A stretch of 7,422 bases of DNA from an uncultured Oscillospiraceae bacterium (lineage in GTDB: Bacteria; Bacillota; Clostridia; Oscillospirales; Oscillospiraceae), in the NCBI GenBank assembly GCA_934662925.1, contig CAKUKL010000066.1:1-7422 (forward strand), read 5' to 3'. Positions 1 through 5,551 of this stretch are shown piece by piece. Position 1 is the stretch's first letter. Each line of letters starts with the position of its first letter. The notes under the pieces are model-generated. The model was not told the DNA's origin, did not search any database, and saw only the letters and a list, made by a program, of their open reading frames with translations. The translations under genes and the position numbers were made by a program.

Positions 1-648
1 ACCCACGAGCATATCGTCCAGCCCGGGCTGGTCTACCTCTCCCACCCCACGGAAAACGGCGTGACGTACACAAAGGCGGAGCTTACCGCCATCTCCGAGG
101 TGTGCCGCGCCCGGGGGCTGACCCTGTTTCTGGACGGGGCCCGGCTGGCCTACGGCCTTGCCGCCCAGCCTGACTTAACGCTCCCCGACCTTGCCCGGCT
201 GTGCGACGTGTTCTACATCGGCGGCACCAAGGTGGGTGCGCTGTTCGGCGAGGCGGTGGTCATCACAAAGCCGGAGCTGAAGCGGGACTTCCGCTATTTC
301 ATCAAGCAGCGGGGCGGTATGCTGGCCAAGGGCCGCCTGCTGGGCATCCAGTACGAGTGTCTTATGGCGGACGGGCTGTACGAGGCGCTGGGCCGCCACG
401 GCGTGGAGCAGGCCATGCGCATCCGCGCCGCCTGCGAGGAAAAGGGCTTCGCCCTGCGGTACGACTCCCGCACCAACCAGCAGTTCCCCATCTTCCCCGA
501 CGAGGGGCTGAAAAAGCTGGAGGAAAAATACGCCTTCTCTTTCTGGGAAAAGACGGACGATACCCACACCGCCGTCCGGGTGTGCACCAGCTGGTGCACG
601 AAGCCGGAGCACGTGGACGCCCTCATCGCCGATATCCGGGCGCTGTGA
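1..648 (+). CDS. Threonine aldolase-like PLP-dependent lyase, 3' part (5' end outside window)
   Basis: The frame is open from base 1 and ends at a TGA, giving 215 C-terminal residues. A GTG at 61 is internal, because the family-typical segment VQPGLVYLSHPTENG lies upstream of it. The LDGARLAYGLA block (about 133-165) and the FYIGGTKVGALFGEAVV block are hallmarks of the low-specificity L-threonine aldolase / beta-eliminating lyase family. The Lys at 229-231 is the expected Schiff-base lysine for pyridoxal phosphate. The C-terminal CTSWCTKPEHVDALIADI also fits the family. Family members are cytosolic enzymes that cleave L-threonine or L-allo-threonine to glycine and acetaldehyde. Substrate preference cannot be read here, and related lyases share these motifs. 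No clear terminator separates the stop codon from the ileS promoter 22 bp downstream, so some readthrough into the T-box leader is possible. Confidence 0.85.
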   Translation, partial: THEHIVQPGLVYLSHPTENGVTYTKAELTAISEVCRARGLTLFLDGARLAYGLAAQPDLTLPDLARLCDVFYIGGTKVGALFGEAVVITKPELKRDFRYFIKQRGGMLAKGRLLGIQYECLMADGLYEALGRHGVEQAMRIRAACEEKGFALRYDSRTNQQFPIFPDEGLKKLEEKYAFSFWEKTDDTHTAVRVCTSWCTKPEHVDALIADIRAL

Positions 649-669
649 GCAAAAAAACGGCCCAGACGG

Positions 670-696
670 TTGACAAATCCGCCTCCGCTCTATAAT
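670..696 (+). promoter_or_regulatory. Sigma-A-type promoter of the T-box/ileS unit
   Basis: A perfect -35 box TTGACA lies at 670-675 and a perfect -10 box TATAAT at 691-696. The spacer is 15 bp, which is short. Reading the -10 as TAATAT at 693-698 gives a 17 bp spacer. Transcription would start near 703, just before the T-box leader. The consensus boxes and the position support a strong promoter whose output is controlled downstream by the T-box. Confidence 0.75.
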
Positions 697-702
697 ATAG
701 TG

Positions 703-963
703 TAGTTCAAAGGCTTTGAGCAGGACGAGTACCCGGTCCTTTCCCTCCCAGAGAGCCGCTCATTCGGTGTGAGAGCGGCGTGGGAACTCCGGCGAATATC
801 CCCTGTGAGCCGCGCGGCGAAATCCACCGGGAGATTAGCTGCCGCCGGGCGTTCCCGTTACAGAGCAGTCGAGGGGCCGGAGCATCCGGCAACGAGAGTG
901 GTACCGCAGAGGTCACAAGCGCGCCTTTGTCTCTCATCAGGGAGACAAAGGCGCTTATTATTT
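703..963 (+). promoter_or_regulatory. T-box leader (tRNA-Ile-sensing riboswitch) upstream of ileS
   Basis: This leader senses uncharged tRNA-Ile and controls ileS transcription. The T-box sequence AGAGTGGTACCGCAG is at 895-909. Its TGGT (899-902) would pair with an ACCA acceptor end, so the expected discriminator base is A. Stem I parts are visible: an S-turn AGTA (728-731) opposite GAA (794-796), an AG-rich bulge (751-754), the helix GCCGCTC/GAGCGGC (755-761 with 773-779), and a distal-loop GGTGTGA (766-772). The putative specifier codon ATC (798-800) follows the GAA by one base and encodes isoleucine, matching the downstream gene. A stem III candidate pairs 876-880 with 886-890. GAGAG (894-898) can pair with CTCTC (931-935), inside the terminator hairpin, so antiterminator and terminator exclude each other. 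The 5' boundary is inferred from the promoter. Confidence 0.93.
921..963 (+). terminator. Intrinsic terminator of the T-box leader
   Basis: GCGCCTTTGTCTC (921-933) pairs perfectly with GAGACAAAGGCGC (942-954), and a G-T and a C-G pair extend the stem to about 15 bp. A T-rich but interrupted tail TTATTATTT follows at 955-963. The apical part of the left strand overlaps the bases needed for the antiterminator. When uncharged tRNA-Ile is bound, this hairpin should not form and transcription should continue into ileS. Confidence 0.88.
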
Positions 964-1002
964 CGCTGAAAAAAAGATCACATACACAGGAGGAATTCCA
1001 CG

Positions 1003-3807
1003 ATGGACTACAACAAAACAGTTCACCTTCCCCAGACCGACTTCCCCATGCGGGCGGGCCTGCCCAAGCGTGAGCCGGAGCTGCTCAACGGCGAGTGGGA
1101 GCGCATCACCTACAAGAAGCTGATGAAGAAAAACGAGGGCAAGCCCAAGTTCGTGCTCCACGACGGCCCTCCCTACGCCAACGGCAACATCCACATGGGC
1201 ACCGCCCTGAACAAGATCCTCAAGGATTTCATCGTCAAGTACAAGAACATGACCGGCTTCCAGGCCCCCTATGTCCCCGGCTGGGACACCCACGGCCTGC
1301 CCATCGAGTCCGCCGTCCTCAAGGACAAGAAGATCAAGCGGGACGAGATGACCACCGCCGAGTTCCGGGACAAGTGCAAGGAGTTCGCGCTGGGCTATAT
1401 CGAGAAGATGACCGGCCAGTTCCAGCGGCTGGGCGTCGTGGGCGACTGGGATGATCCCTATATCACCCTGAAGCCCGAGTTCGAGGCCAAGCAGATTCAG
1501 GTCTTCGGCGAGATGGCCAAGAAGGGCTATATCTACAAGGGCATGAAGCCCGTGTACTGGTGTCCCTCCGACCAGACCGCCCTCGCCGAGGCGGAGATCG
1601 AGTACGCCGACGACCCCTGCACCACCATCTTCGTCAAGTTCCCCGTCCGGGACGATCAGGGCAAGCTGGGCCGGTACGGCGACCTGTCCAAAATGTACTT
1701 CGTGATCTGGACCACCACCCCGTGGACCATCCCCGGCAACATGGCCATCTGCGTCAACGCCGCCTTTGACTACGTGCTGCTTCAGGCCCCCAACGGCGAG
1801 ATCTACATTCTGGCCGAGGGTCTGGCCGAGAGCGTCTGCAAGGCCGCCGGCATCGACTTCTCCGCCTGCAAGGTACTGGCCACCCTCAAGGGCAGCGAGT
1901 TCGAGCTTATGACCGCCAAGCACCCCCTCTTCGACCGGGACAGCGTCCTGCTGTGCGGCGACCACGTGACGCTGGAGGCCGGTACCGGCTGCGTCCACAC
2001 CGCCCCCGGCTTCGGCGCCGACGACTTCAACATCTGCCGGGCCTACGACGCCGCGGGCAAGACCAACATCGGCGTGCCCGTCCCCGTCAACGCCAAGGGC
2101 GTCATGACCGACGAGCGCTACAACGGCCAGTTCTACGCCAAGGGCAACGACATGGTGGTGGCCGATCTGGAGGCCGGGGGCGCTCTGCTGGCCAAGGAGA
2201 AGATCACCCACTCCTACCCCCACTGCTGGCGCTGCAAGAACCCCATCATCTACCGCGCCACCGAGCAGTGGTTCTGCTCCGTGGACGCCATCAAGGACGC
2301 CGCCGTCAAGTCCTGCGACAACATCAAGTGGCACCCCGCCTGGGGCAAGGACCGCATGACCGCCATGATCTCCGAGCGCAACGACTGGTGCATCTCCCGT
2401 CAGCGCAAGTGGGGCGTGCCCATCCCCATCTTCTACTGCGACAAGTGCGGCGCGGACATCGTCACCCCCGAGACCATCGACCGGGTGTCCGATCTCTTCC
2501 GGGAGCACGGCTCCAACATCTGGTTCGAGAAATCCGCCGACGAGCTGCTGCCCGAGGGCTTTGTCTGCCCCAAGTGCGGCCATGACCACTTCTCCAAGGA
2601 GTCCGACATCATGGACGTGTGGTTCGACTCCGGCTCCACCCACGCCGCCGTGCTGGACGAGCGGCCCGAGCTCCAGTTCCCCGCCGACGTGTATCTGGAG
2701 GGCGGCGACCAGTACCGCGGCTGGTTCCAGTCCTCCATGCTGACCTCCATCGCCGCCAAGGGCGTGGCCCCCTACAAGCAGATCATCACCCACGGCTGGA
2801 CCGTGGACGGCGAGGGCCGGGCCATGCACAAGTCCCTCGGCAACGCCGTCTCCCCCGACGAGGTCATCAAGGACTACGGCGCGGACATGCTCCGCCTGTG
2901 GGTGTCCTCCGCCGACTATACGCAGGACATGCGCATCTCTCCGGAGATCCTCAAGCAGCTGTCTCAGGCCTACCTGAAGATCCGGAACACCGCCCGTTAC
3001 ATGCTGGGCAACCTGTCCGGCTTCGATCCCGACCACCCCGTGGCGCCGGCCGATATGGCCGAGCTGGACCGCTGGGCCGTGGCCCAGTTCAACGAGCTGG
3101 TCAAGACCTGCCGCGACGCCTATGACCGCTACGAGTTCCACGCCGTCTACCGCGCCATCTACAACTTCTGCGTGGTGGAGATGTCCAACTTCTATCTGGA
3201 CATCATCAAGGACCGGCTGTACTGCGGCGACGACGCCCAGCGCAGCTCCGCCCAGTCCGCCCTTTATCACATTCTGGACGGCATGACCCGGCTCATCGCC
3301 CCCATTCTGGCCTTCACCAGTCAGGAGATCTGGGCCGCCATGCCCCACGCCGCCAAGGATGACCCCGAGTGCGTCCTGTACAACGACATTCCCGACTACG
3401 ATCCGGCGCTGGCCCTCAGCGAGGAGCAGGCCGACAAGTGGAACCGCGTCATCGCCCTCCGTGACGACGTGAACAAAGCGCTGGAGCTGGCCCGGGGCGA
3501 GCAGGGCATCAAGAAGAATCAGGACGCCGATCTGGCCCTGACCTTCTCCGGCGACGCGTGGGCCGCCTTCAAGGCCATGGGCCTTGACGAGGCGGATCTG
3601 GCCGCCGTCTGCATCGTGTCTGCCGTCACCGCCGCCGAGGGCGAGGGCGAAGGCTACAAGGGCGAGGAGTTCGACGGCCTGACCGTCAAAGTCTCCCCCG
3701 CCGCCGGCGCCAAGTGCCCCCGCTGCTGGAACCACGACGTCCGCATCGGCACCGCCGGGCATCACGCCGAGCTGTGCGACCGCTGCGCGCGGGTGCTGGG
3801 TGAATAA
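1003..3807 (+). CDS. ileS: Isoleucyl-tRNA synthetase (IleRS), full length
   Basis: This cytosolic class I synthetase charges tRNA-Ile with isoleucine. It has 934 residues, normal for bacterial type 1 IleRS. AGGAGGA (988-994) sits 8 nt before the ATG, which fixes the start. The HIGH-type motif is HMGT at residues 64-67 within PPYANGNIHMGTA. PYVPGWDTHGLPIE follows at 89-102. The editing (CP1) domain carries WTTTPWTIPGN (236-246) and HTAPGFGADDF (332-342), with the expected Asp pair at 340-341. WCISRQRKWGVPIP lies at 462-475. The KMSKS-type loop is AMHKS (607-611), keeping the second lysine, K610. Cys pairs 479/482 and 522/525 form a likely zinc ribbon, and Cys 905/908/925/928 form the C-terminal zinc site of type 1 enzymes. 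Expression is controlled by the upstream T-box, and a strong terminator follows within a few bases. Codon use is very rich in G/C at third positions. Confidence 0.98.
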   Translation: MDYNKTVHLPQTDFPMRAGLPKREPELLNGEWERITYKKLMKKNEGKPKFVLHDGPPYANGNIHMGTALNKILKDFIVKYKNMTGFQAPYVPGWDTHGLPIESAVLKDKKIKRDEMTTAEFRDKCKEFALGYIEKMTGQFQRLGVVGDWDDPYITLKPEFEAKQIQVFGEMAKKGYIYKGMKPVYWCPSDQTALAEAEIEYADDPCTTIFVKFPVRDDQGKLGRYGDLSKMYFVIWTTTPWTIPGNMAICVNAAFDYVLLQAPNGEIYILAEGLAESVCKAAGIDFSACKVLATLKGSEFELMTAKHPLFDRDSVLLCGDHVTLEAGTGCVHTAPGFGADDFNICRAYDAAGKTNIGVPVPVNAKGVMTDERYNGQFYAKGNDMVVADLEAGGALLAKEKITHSYPHCWRCKNPIIYRATEQWFCSVDAIKDAAVKSCDNIKWHPAWGKDRMTAMISERNDWCISRQRKWGVPIPIFYCDKCGADIVTPETIDRVSDLFREHGSNIWFEKSADELLPEGFVCPKCGHDHFSKESDIMDVWFDSGSTHAAVLDERPELQFPADVYLEGGDQYRGWFQSSMLTSIAAKGVAPYKQIITHGWTVDGEGRAMHKSLGNAVSPDEVIKDYGADMLRLWVSSADYTQDMRISPEILKQLSQAYLKIRNTARYMLGNLSGFDPDHPVAPADMAELDRWAVAQFNELVKTCRDAYDRYEFHAVYRAIYNFCVVEMSNFYLDIIKDRLYCGDDAQRSSAQSALYHILDGMTRLIAPILAFTSQEIWAAMPHAAKDDPECVLYNDIPDYDPALALSEEQADKWNRVIALRDDVNKALELARGEQGIKKNQDADLALTFSGDAWAAFKAMGLDEADLAAVCIVSAVTAAEGEGEGYKGEEFDGLTVKVSPAAGAKCPRCWNHDVRIGTAGHHAELCDRCARVLGE

Positions 3808-3810
3808 ATA

Positions 3811-3846
3811 AAAAAACTCCCCTGAGGTCACTCAGGGGAGTTTTTT
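3811..3846. terminator. Strong intrinsic terminator after ileS, symmetric on both strands
   Basis: CTCCCCTGAG (3817-3826) pairs perfectly with CTCAGGGGAG (3831-3840) around the loop GTCA. Six A residues (3811-3816) precede the stem and six T residues (3841-3846) follow it. The hairpin can therefore reach 16 bp, and the signal reads as a terminator in both directions. It lies 3 bases after the ileS stop codon. Confidence 0.95.
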
Positions 3847-3847
3847 A

Positions 3848-3965
3848 TGCAAAGGGCGAAGGCCTTTGCACCGCTTTCCTTCTTTCGAAAGAAGAGAAAA
3901 GTTAAGGGCTTTCGCCCTTAGGGCGAGTTCCTTTTCGCTCGTGCGAAAAGGAACCAAAAGCACGC
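3848..3965 (+). repeat. Multi-hairpin intergenic repeat, copy A
   Basis: Four hairpins follow one another. H1 pairs TGCAAAGG (3848-3855) with CCTTTGCA (3863-3870). H2 is the perfect palindrome CTTCTTTCGAAAGAAG (3879-3894). H3 pairs TAAGGGC (3903-3909) with GCCCTTA (3914-3920). H4 pairs GTTCCTTTTCGC (3927-3938) with GCGAAAAGGAAC (3943-3954) around TCGT. The sequence CCAAAAGCACGC (3954-3965) closes the unit. A related unit with the same order of hairpins lies inverted at 4367-4520. The outer arm GCAAAGGGCGAAGGC (3849-3863) matches the outer arm of copy B with one gap. No protein gene is supported here. A REP-like or MITE-like element, or a structured RNA family, would all fit. Confidence 0.7.
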
Positions 3966-4035
3966 TTAGAGGGAAAACGCGGATTCGACTTCGAATGCGA
4001 AGGGCGCATTCTCGCTCATAGCGTTTTCCCCCTAA
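3966..4035. repeat. Long imperfect hairpin next to repeat copy A
   Basis: Bases 3966-3980 pair with 4021-4035 in 14 of 15 positions. The core is GGGAAAACGC (3971-3980) with GCGTTTTCCC (4021-4030). The 40-base interior can fold further, either as ATTCGA/TCGAAT (3983-3988 with 3991-3996) or as AATGCG/CGCATT (3994-3999 with 4005-4010). It starts directly after the conserved CACGC end of copy A, in the place where copy B has its own hairpin at 4347-4367. No T-run follows on the plus strand, so it is not an obvious terminator in that direction. Confidence 0.6.
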
Positions 4036-4346
4036 GAACCCCAAGGTTTACGGGGGCGCAATGAAATAGTGCAGCGTTCTACTGACCGGCGCGGGGTAAG
4101 CCGACACGCGAAGCCGCTGTTTATCGCTGCCGCTCCAATGGAGATTGTTATAGTCTACCGGGCCATCGGTCAGCGCCTGCTCTATAAGTTTGCTTGCGGC
4201 TGCGGTGGCTCTACCGAGCGCATTTCTCACAAGTCTGAACCAGCGCAGCGGCAGCAGAAAGAGAAGGACTGCGTCTTAACGAAGGAGTCGGAAACCGTTC
4301 TGTGGCATGGCAATAACAGAATTATTCCAGACCCCACTAAGGGGTA
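4036..4346. other. Core of the intergenic region between the inverted repeats
   Basis: About 310 bases separate the two inverted hairpin clusters, with no convincing complete gene. Composition is visibly less GC-rich than in the neighbouring genes. The only coding hint is the weak minus-strand frame at 4048-4275. A small hairpin ACCCC/GGGGT (4331-4335 with 4341-4345) lies at its right edge. No tRNA, rRNA or known riboswitch signature was seen. Confidence 0.5.
4048..4275 (-). pseudogene. Unrecognised short minus-strand reading frame, possible gene remnant
   Basis: On the minus strand a frame runs from just after an in-frame TAA (4276-4278) to a TAA at 4048-4050. A GTG at 4230 would give 60 residues. 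The readable peptide starts with a hydrophobic stretch (DAVLLFLLPLRWF) and ends in SAYPAPVSRTLHYFIAPP. The same frame is open above the stop, where an ATG at 4308 begins MPQNGFRLLR, so the TAA could be a nonsense change in an older frame. Codons such as AGA, ATA and AAT are used, unlike the G/C-ending codons of the neighbouring genes. I recognise no family, and no convincing ribosome-binding site was identified. It may be a decayed cargo gene or a chance frame. Confidence 0.2.
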
Positions 4347-4367
4347 CACAGGGGATTATCCCCTGTG
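4347..4367. repeat. Short perfect hairpin next to repeat copy B
   Basis: CACAGGGG (4347-4354) pairs with CCCCTGTG (4360-4367), and one further A-T pair leaves a TTA loop. It abuts the conserved GCGTGCTTTTGG end of copy B, on the core side, as the long hairpin 3966-4035 abuts copy A. The sequences of these two adjoining hairpins are not similar. Confidence 0.6.
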
Positions 4368-4520
4368 CGTGCTTTTGGTGACTTTTCGCACGAACGAAAA
4401 GTCACCCCAGCGGAGCGTCCGCGGAGGACGCTCAAAGTCTTTCGCCGCTTTTTCGGCGAATACGAAAAAGGGATTCAGGAGCCTGACGCCCCTGCAAATT
4501 TTCAATGCCTTCGCCCTTGC
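4367..4520 (-). repeat. Multi-hairpin intergenic repeat, copy B (inverted relative to copy A)
   Basis: GCGTGCTTTTGG (4367-4378) is the exact reverse complement of the CCAAAAGCACGC end of copy A. H4 pairs GGTGACTTTTCG (4377-4388) with CGAAAAGTCACC (4395-4406) around CACGAA. H3 pairs GAGCGTCC (4413-4420) with GGACGCTC (4426-4433). H2 pairs TTCGCCG (4441-4447) with CGGCGAA (4454-4460). A small TCAGG/CCTGA stem (4475-4479 with 4482-4486) is extra relative to copy A. The unit ends with GCCTTCGCCCTTGC (4507-4520), the counterpart of the outer arm of copy A. H2 and H3 keep their position but not their sequence, so the copies share an architecture more than an exact sequence. Confidence 0.7.
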
Positions 4521-4545
4521 GATTTCCCCCATTTTCATGTAAAAT
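4517..4545 (+). promoter_or_regulatory. Candidate promoter of the dnaD-like operon
   Basis: TTGCGA (4517-4522) and TAAAAT (4540-4545) are separated by 17 bp and resemble a sigma-A promoter with a good -10 box and a moderate -35 box. Transcription would start near 4552, about 20 bases before the chosen ATG at 4574. The first four bases of the -35 box are the last bases of the repeat copy B arm, so the repeat edge may contribute to the promoter. Confidence 0.45.
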
Positions 4546-4573
4546 GAATATTCCCACAAAACGAAAGGAAGCG

Positions 4574-5548
4574 ATGACCGTGGCGGCGCTGCTGATGCCC
4601 AACGAAATACTGTCCATGTCGGCCCAGGCCGCCCGGCGCATCATCGGCGCGGGCAGCGGGGACTGCGCCCTGCTCTACCTCGCCCTGCTGGACTGCGGCG
4701 GGGACGAGCGCCGGGCCAGAGCCGCCCTGAAATGGAACGAGCAGCGGCTGGACGAGGCCTTCGCCCTGCTGGAAAAGCTGGAGCTTGCCCGGCGGGATAC
4801 CGCCGTACCCCCGGCCCCGGCGGTGACGGAGGCTCCGCCCCCGGAGTACAGCCGCTCCGACGTGGCCGCCGCGCTGGAGCGGGAGAGCGCCTTCTCCGGG
4901 CTGTACCGGGCGGTGGAGAGCTGCCTCGGCATGCCCATGAACGATGCCGACCTCAAATCCCTCTACACCATTTACGACTATCTGGCTCTGCCGCCGGAGG
5001 TCATCCTCATGCTGGCCCACTGGTGCGCCGCCGAGACGGAGCGCAAATACGGCCCGGGACGCCGCCCCCGGATGACAGCGGTGAAAAAGGAGGCCTTCCG
5101 CTGGAAGCGGCTGGGCCTCGACACGGTAGAGGCTGCCGAGGACTTCCTCCGCCGCCAGCAGGCCGTCTCCGGCCGGGAGCGGGACATCCTCCCCCTGCTG
5201 GACATCCACGGCCGCCCCGCCGTGGACCGGGAACGGGAATACATATCCGCGTGGGTGGAGATGGGCTTCGCCGACGATGCCATCCGCCTTGCCTACGAGC
5301 GGACGCTGTTCCAGAAGCAGCAGATGAACTGGCCGTACATGAACTCCATCCTCAAGCGCTGGCATCAGGCGGGCTTCCACACCGCCGCCCAGGTGCAGGC
5401 CGGGGACAAGCCCGTCCAAAAGACTGGAAAGCCCCGCGCGTCCTCCGCGCCCGCCCCGGCCCGGGAGGACCGGCAGCAGTCCGCCCAGCAGCTCCGCCGG
5501 GACGTGGACTGGATGGACGAATTTTTGAAGCAGCAGAAAGGTGGATGA
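4574..5548 (+). CDS. DnaD-domain replication initiation protein
   Basis: The product is 324 residues. In Firmicutes, DnaD/DnaB-family proteins remodel origin or restart DNA and help load the replicative helicase. Residues about 28-75 look like a winged-helix domain. Residues about 95-175 (from SDVAAALERE to KKEAFRWKR) and 215-270 fit DnaD-type helical domains. The second ends in WPYMNSILKRWHQAG (253-267), which resembles the conserved C-terminal YxxxILxxW block of the family. A low-complexity Pro/Ala/Gln linker (about 278-306) precedes a short helical tail. The ATG at 4574 is preferred because AAAGGAAG lies just upstream, although close. The in-frame ATG at 4544 overlaps the candidate promoter and has no ribosome-binding site. 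The stop is 3 nt before the DnaC/DnaI-like gene, indicating co-transcription and probably translational coupling. Confidence 0.85.
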   Translation: MTVAALLMPNEILSMSAQAARRIIGAGSGDCALLYLALLDCGGDERRARAALKWNEQRLDEAFALLEKLELARRDTAVPPAPAVTEAPPPEYSRSDVAAALERESAFSGLYRAVESCLGMPMNDADLKSLYTIYDYLALPPEVILMLAHWCAAETERKYGPGRRPRMTAVKKEAFRWKRLGLDTVEAAEDFLRRQQAVSGRERDILPLLDIHGRPAVDREREYISAWVEMGFADDAIRLAYERTLFQKQQMNWPYMNSILKRWHQAGFHTAAQVQAGDKPVQKTGKPRASSAPAPAREDRQQSAQQLRRDVDWMDEFLKQQKGG

Positions 5549-5551
5549 CCC

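Noticed and set aside
707..937. Small open frames on both strands inside the ileS leader
   Set aside because: The region is fully explained by a T-box structure with a promoter, specifier and terminator.
958..3831. A 957-residue minus-strand open frame covering the whole of ileS, longer than ileS itself
   Set aside because: The ileS codons mostly end in G or C, so stop codons are rare on the opposite strand. The translation is a Gly/Val/Ala/Leu/His/Asp-rich string without domain motifs, and ileS is unmistakable on the plus strand.
3832..4044. A 70-residue minus-strand frame over repeat copy A and the adjoining long hairpin
   Set aside because: It consists of hairpin repeat sequence, begins inside a palindrome arm and runs into the ileS terminator. 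No ribosome-binding site was seen.
3848..4520. CRISPR array or classic insertion sequence
   Set aside because: There are no regularly spaced direct repeats, no transposase frame, and no target-site duplication that I could see at the outer edges.
4069..4542. A 157-residue plus-strand frame across the core and repeat copy B
   Set aside because: It crosses several palindromes and the candidate dnaD-like promoter, shows no domain, and its only database-like motif is explained by the repeated hairpin.
4535..5419. A 294-residue minus-strand open frame over the dnaD-like gene
   Set aside because: It is a GC-bias shadow of the plus-strand gene: low-complexity composition with no motifs, and the plus-strand frame shows DnaD-type blocks and correct operon spacing.
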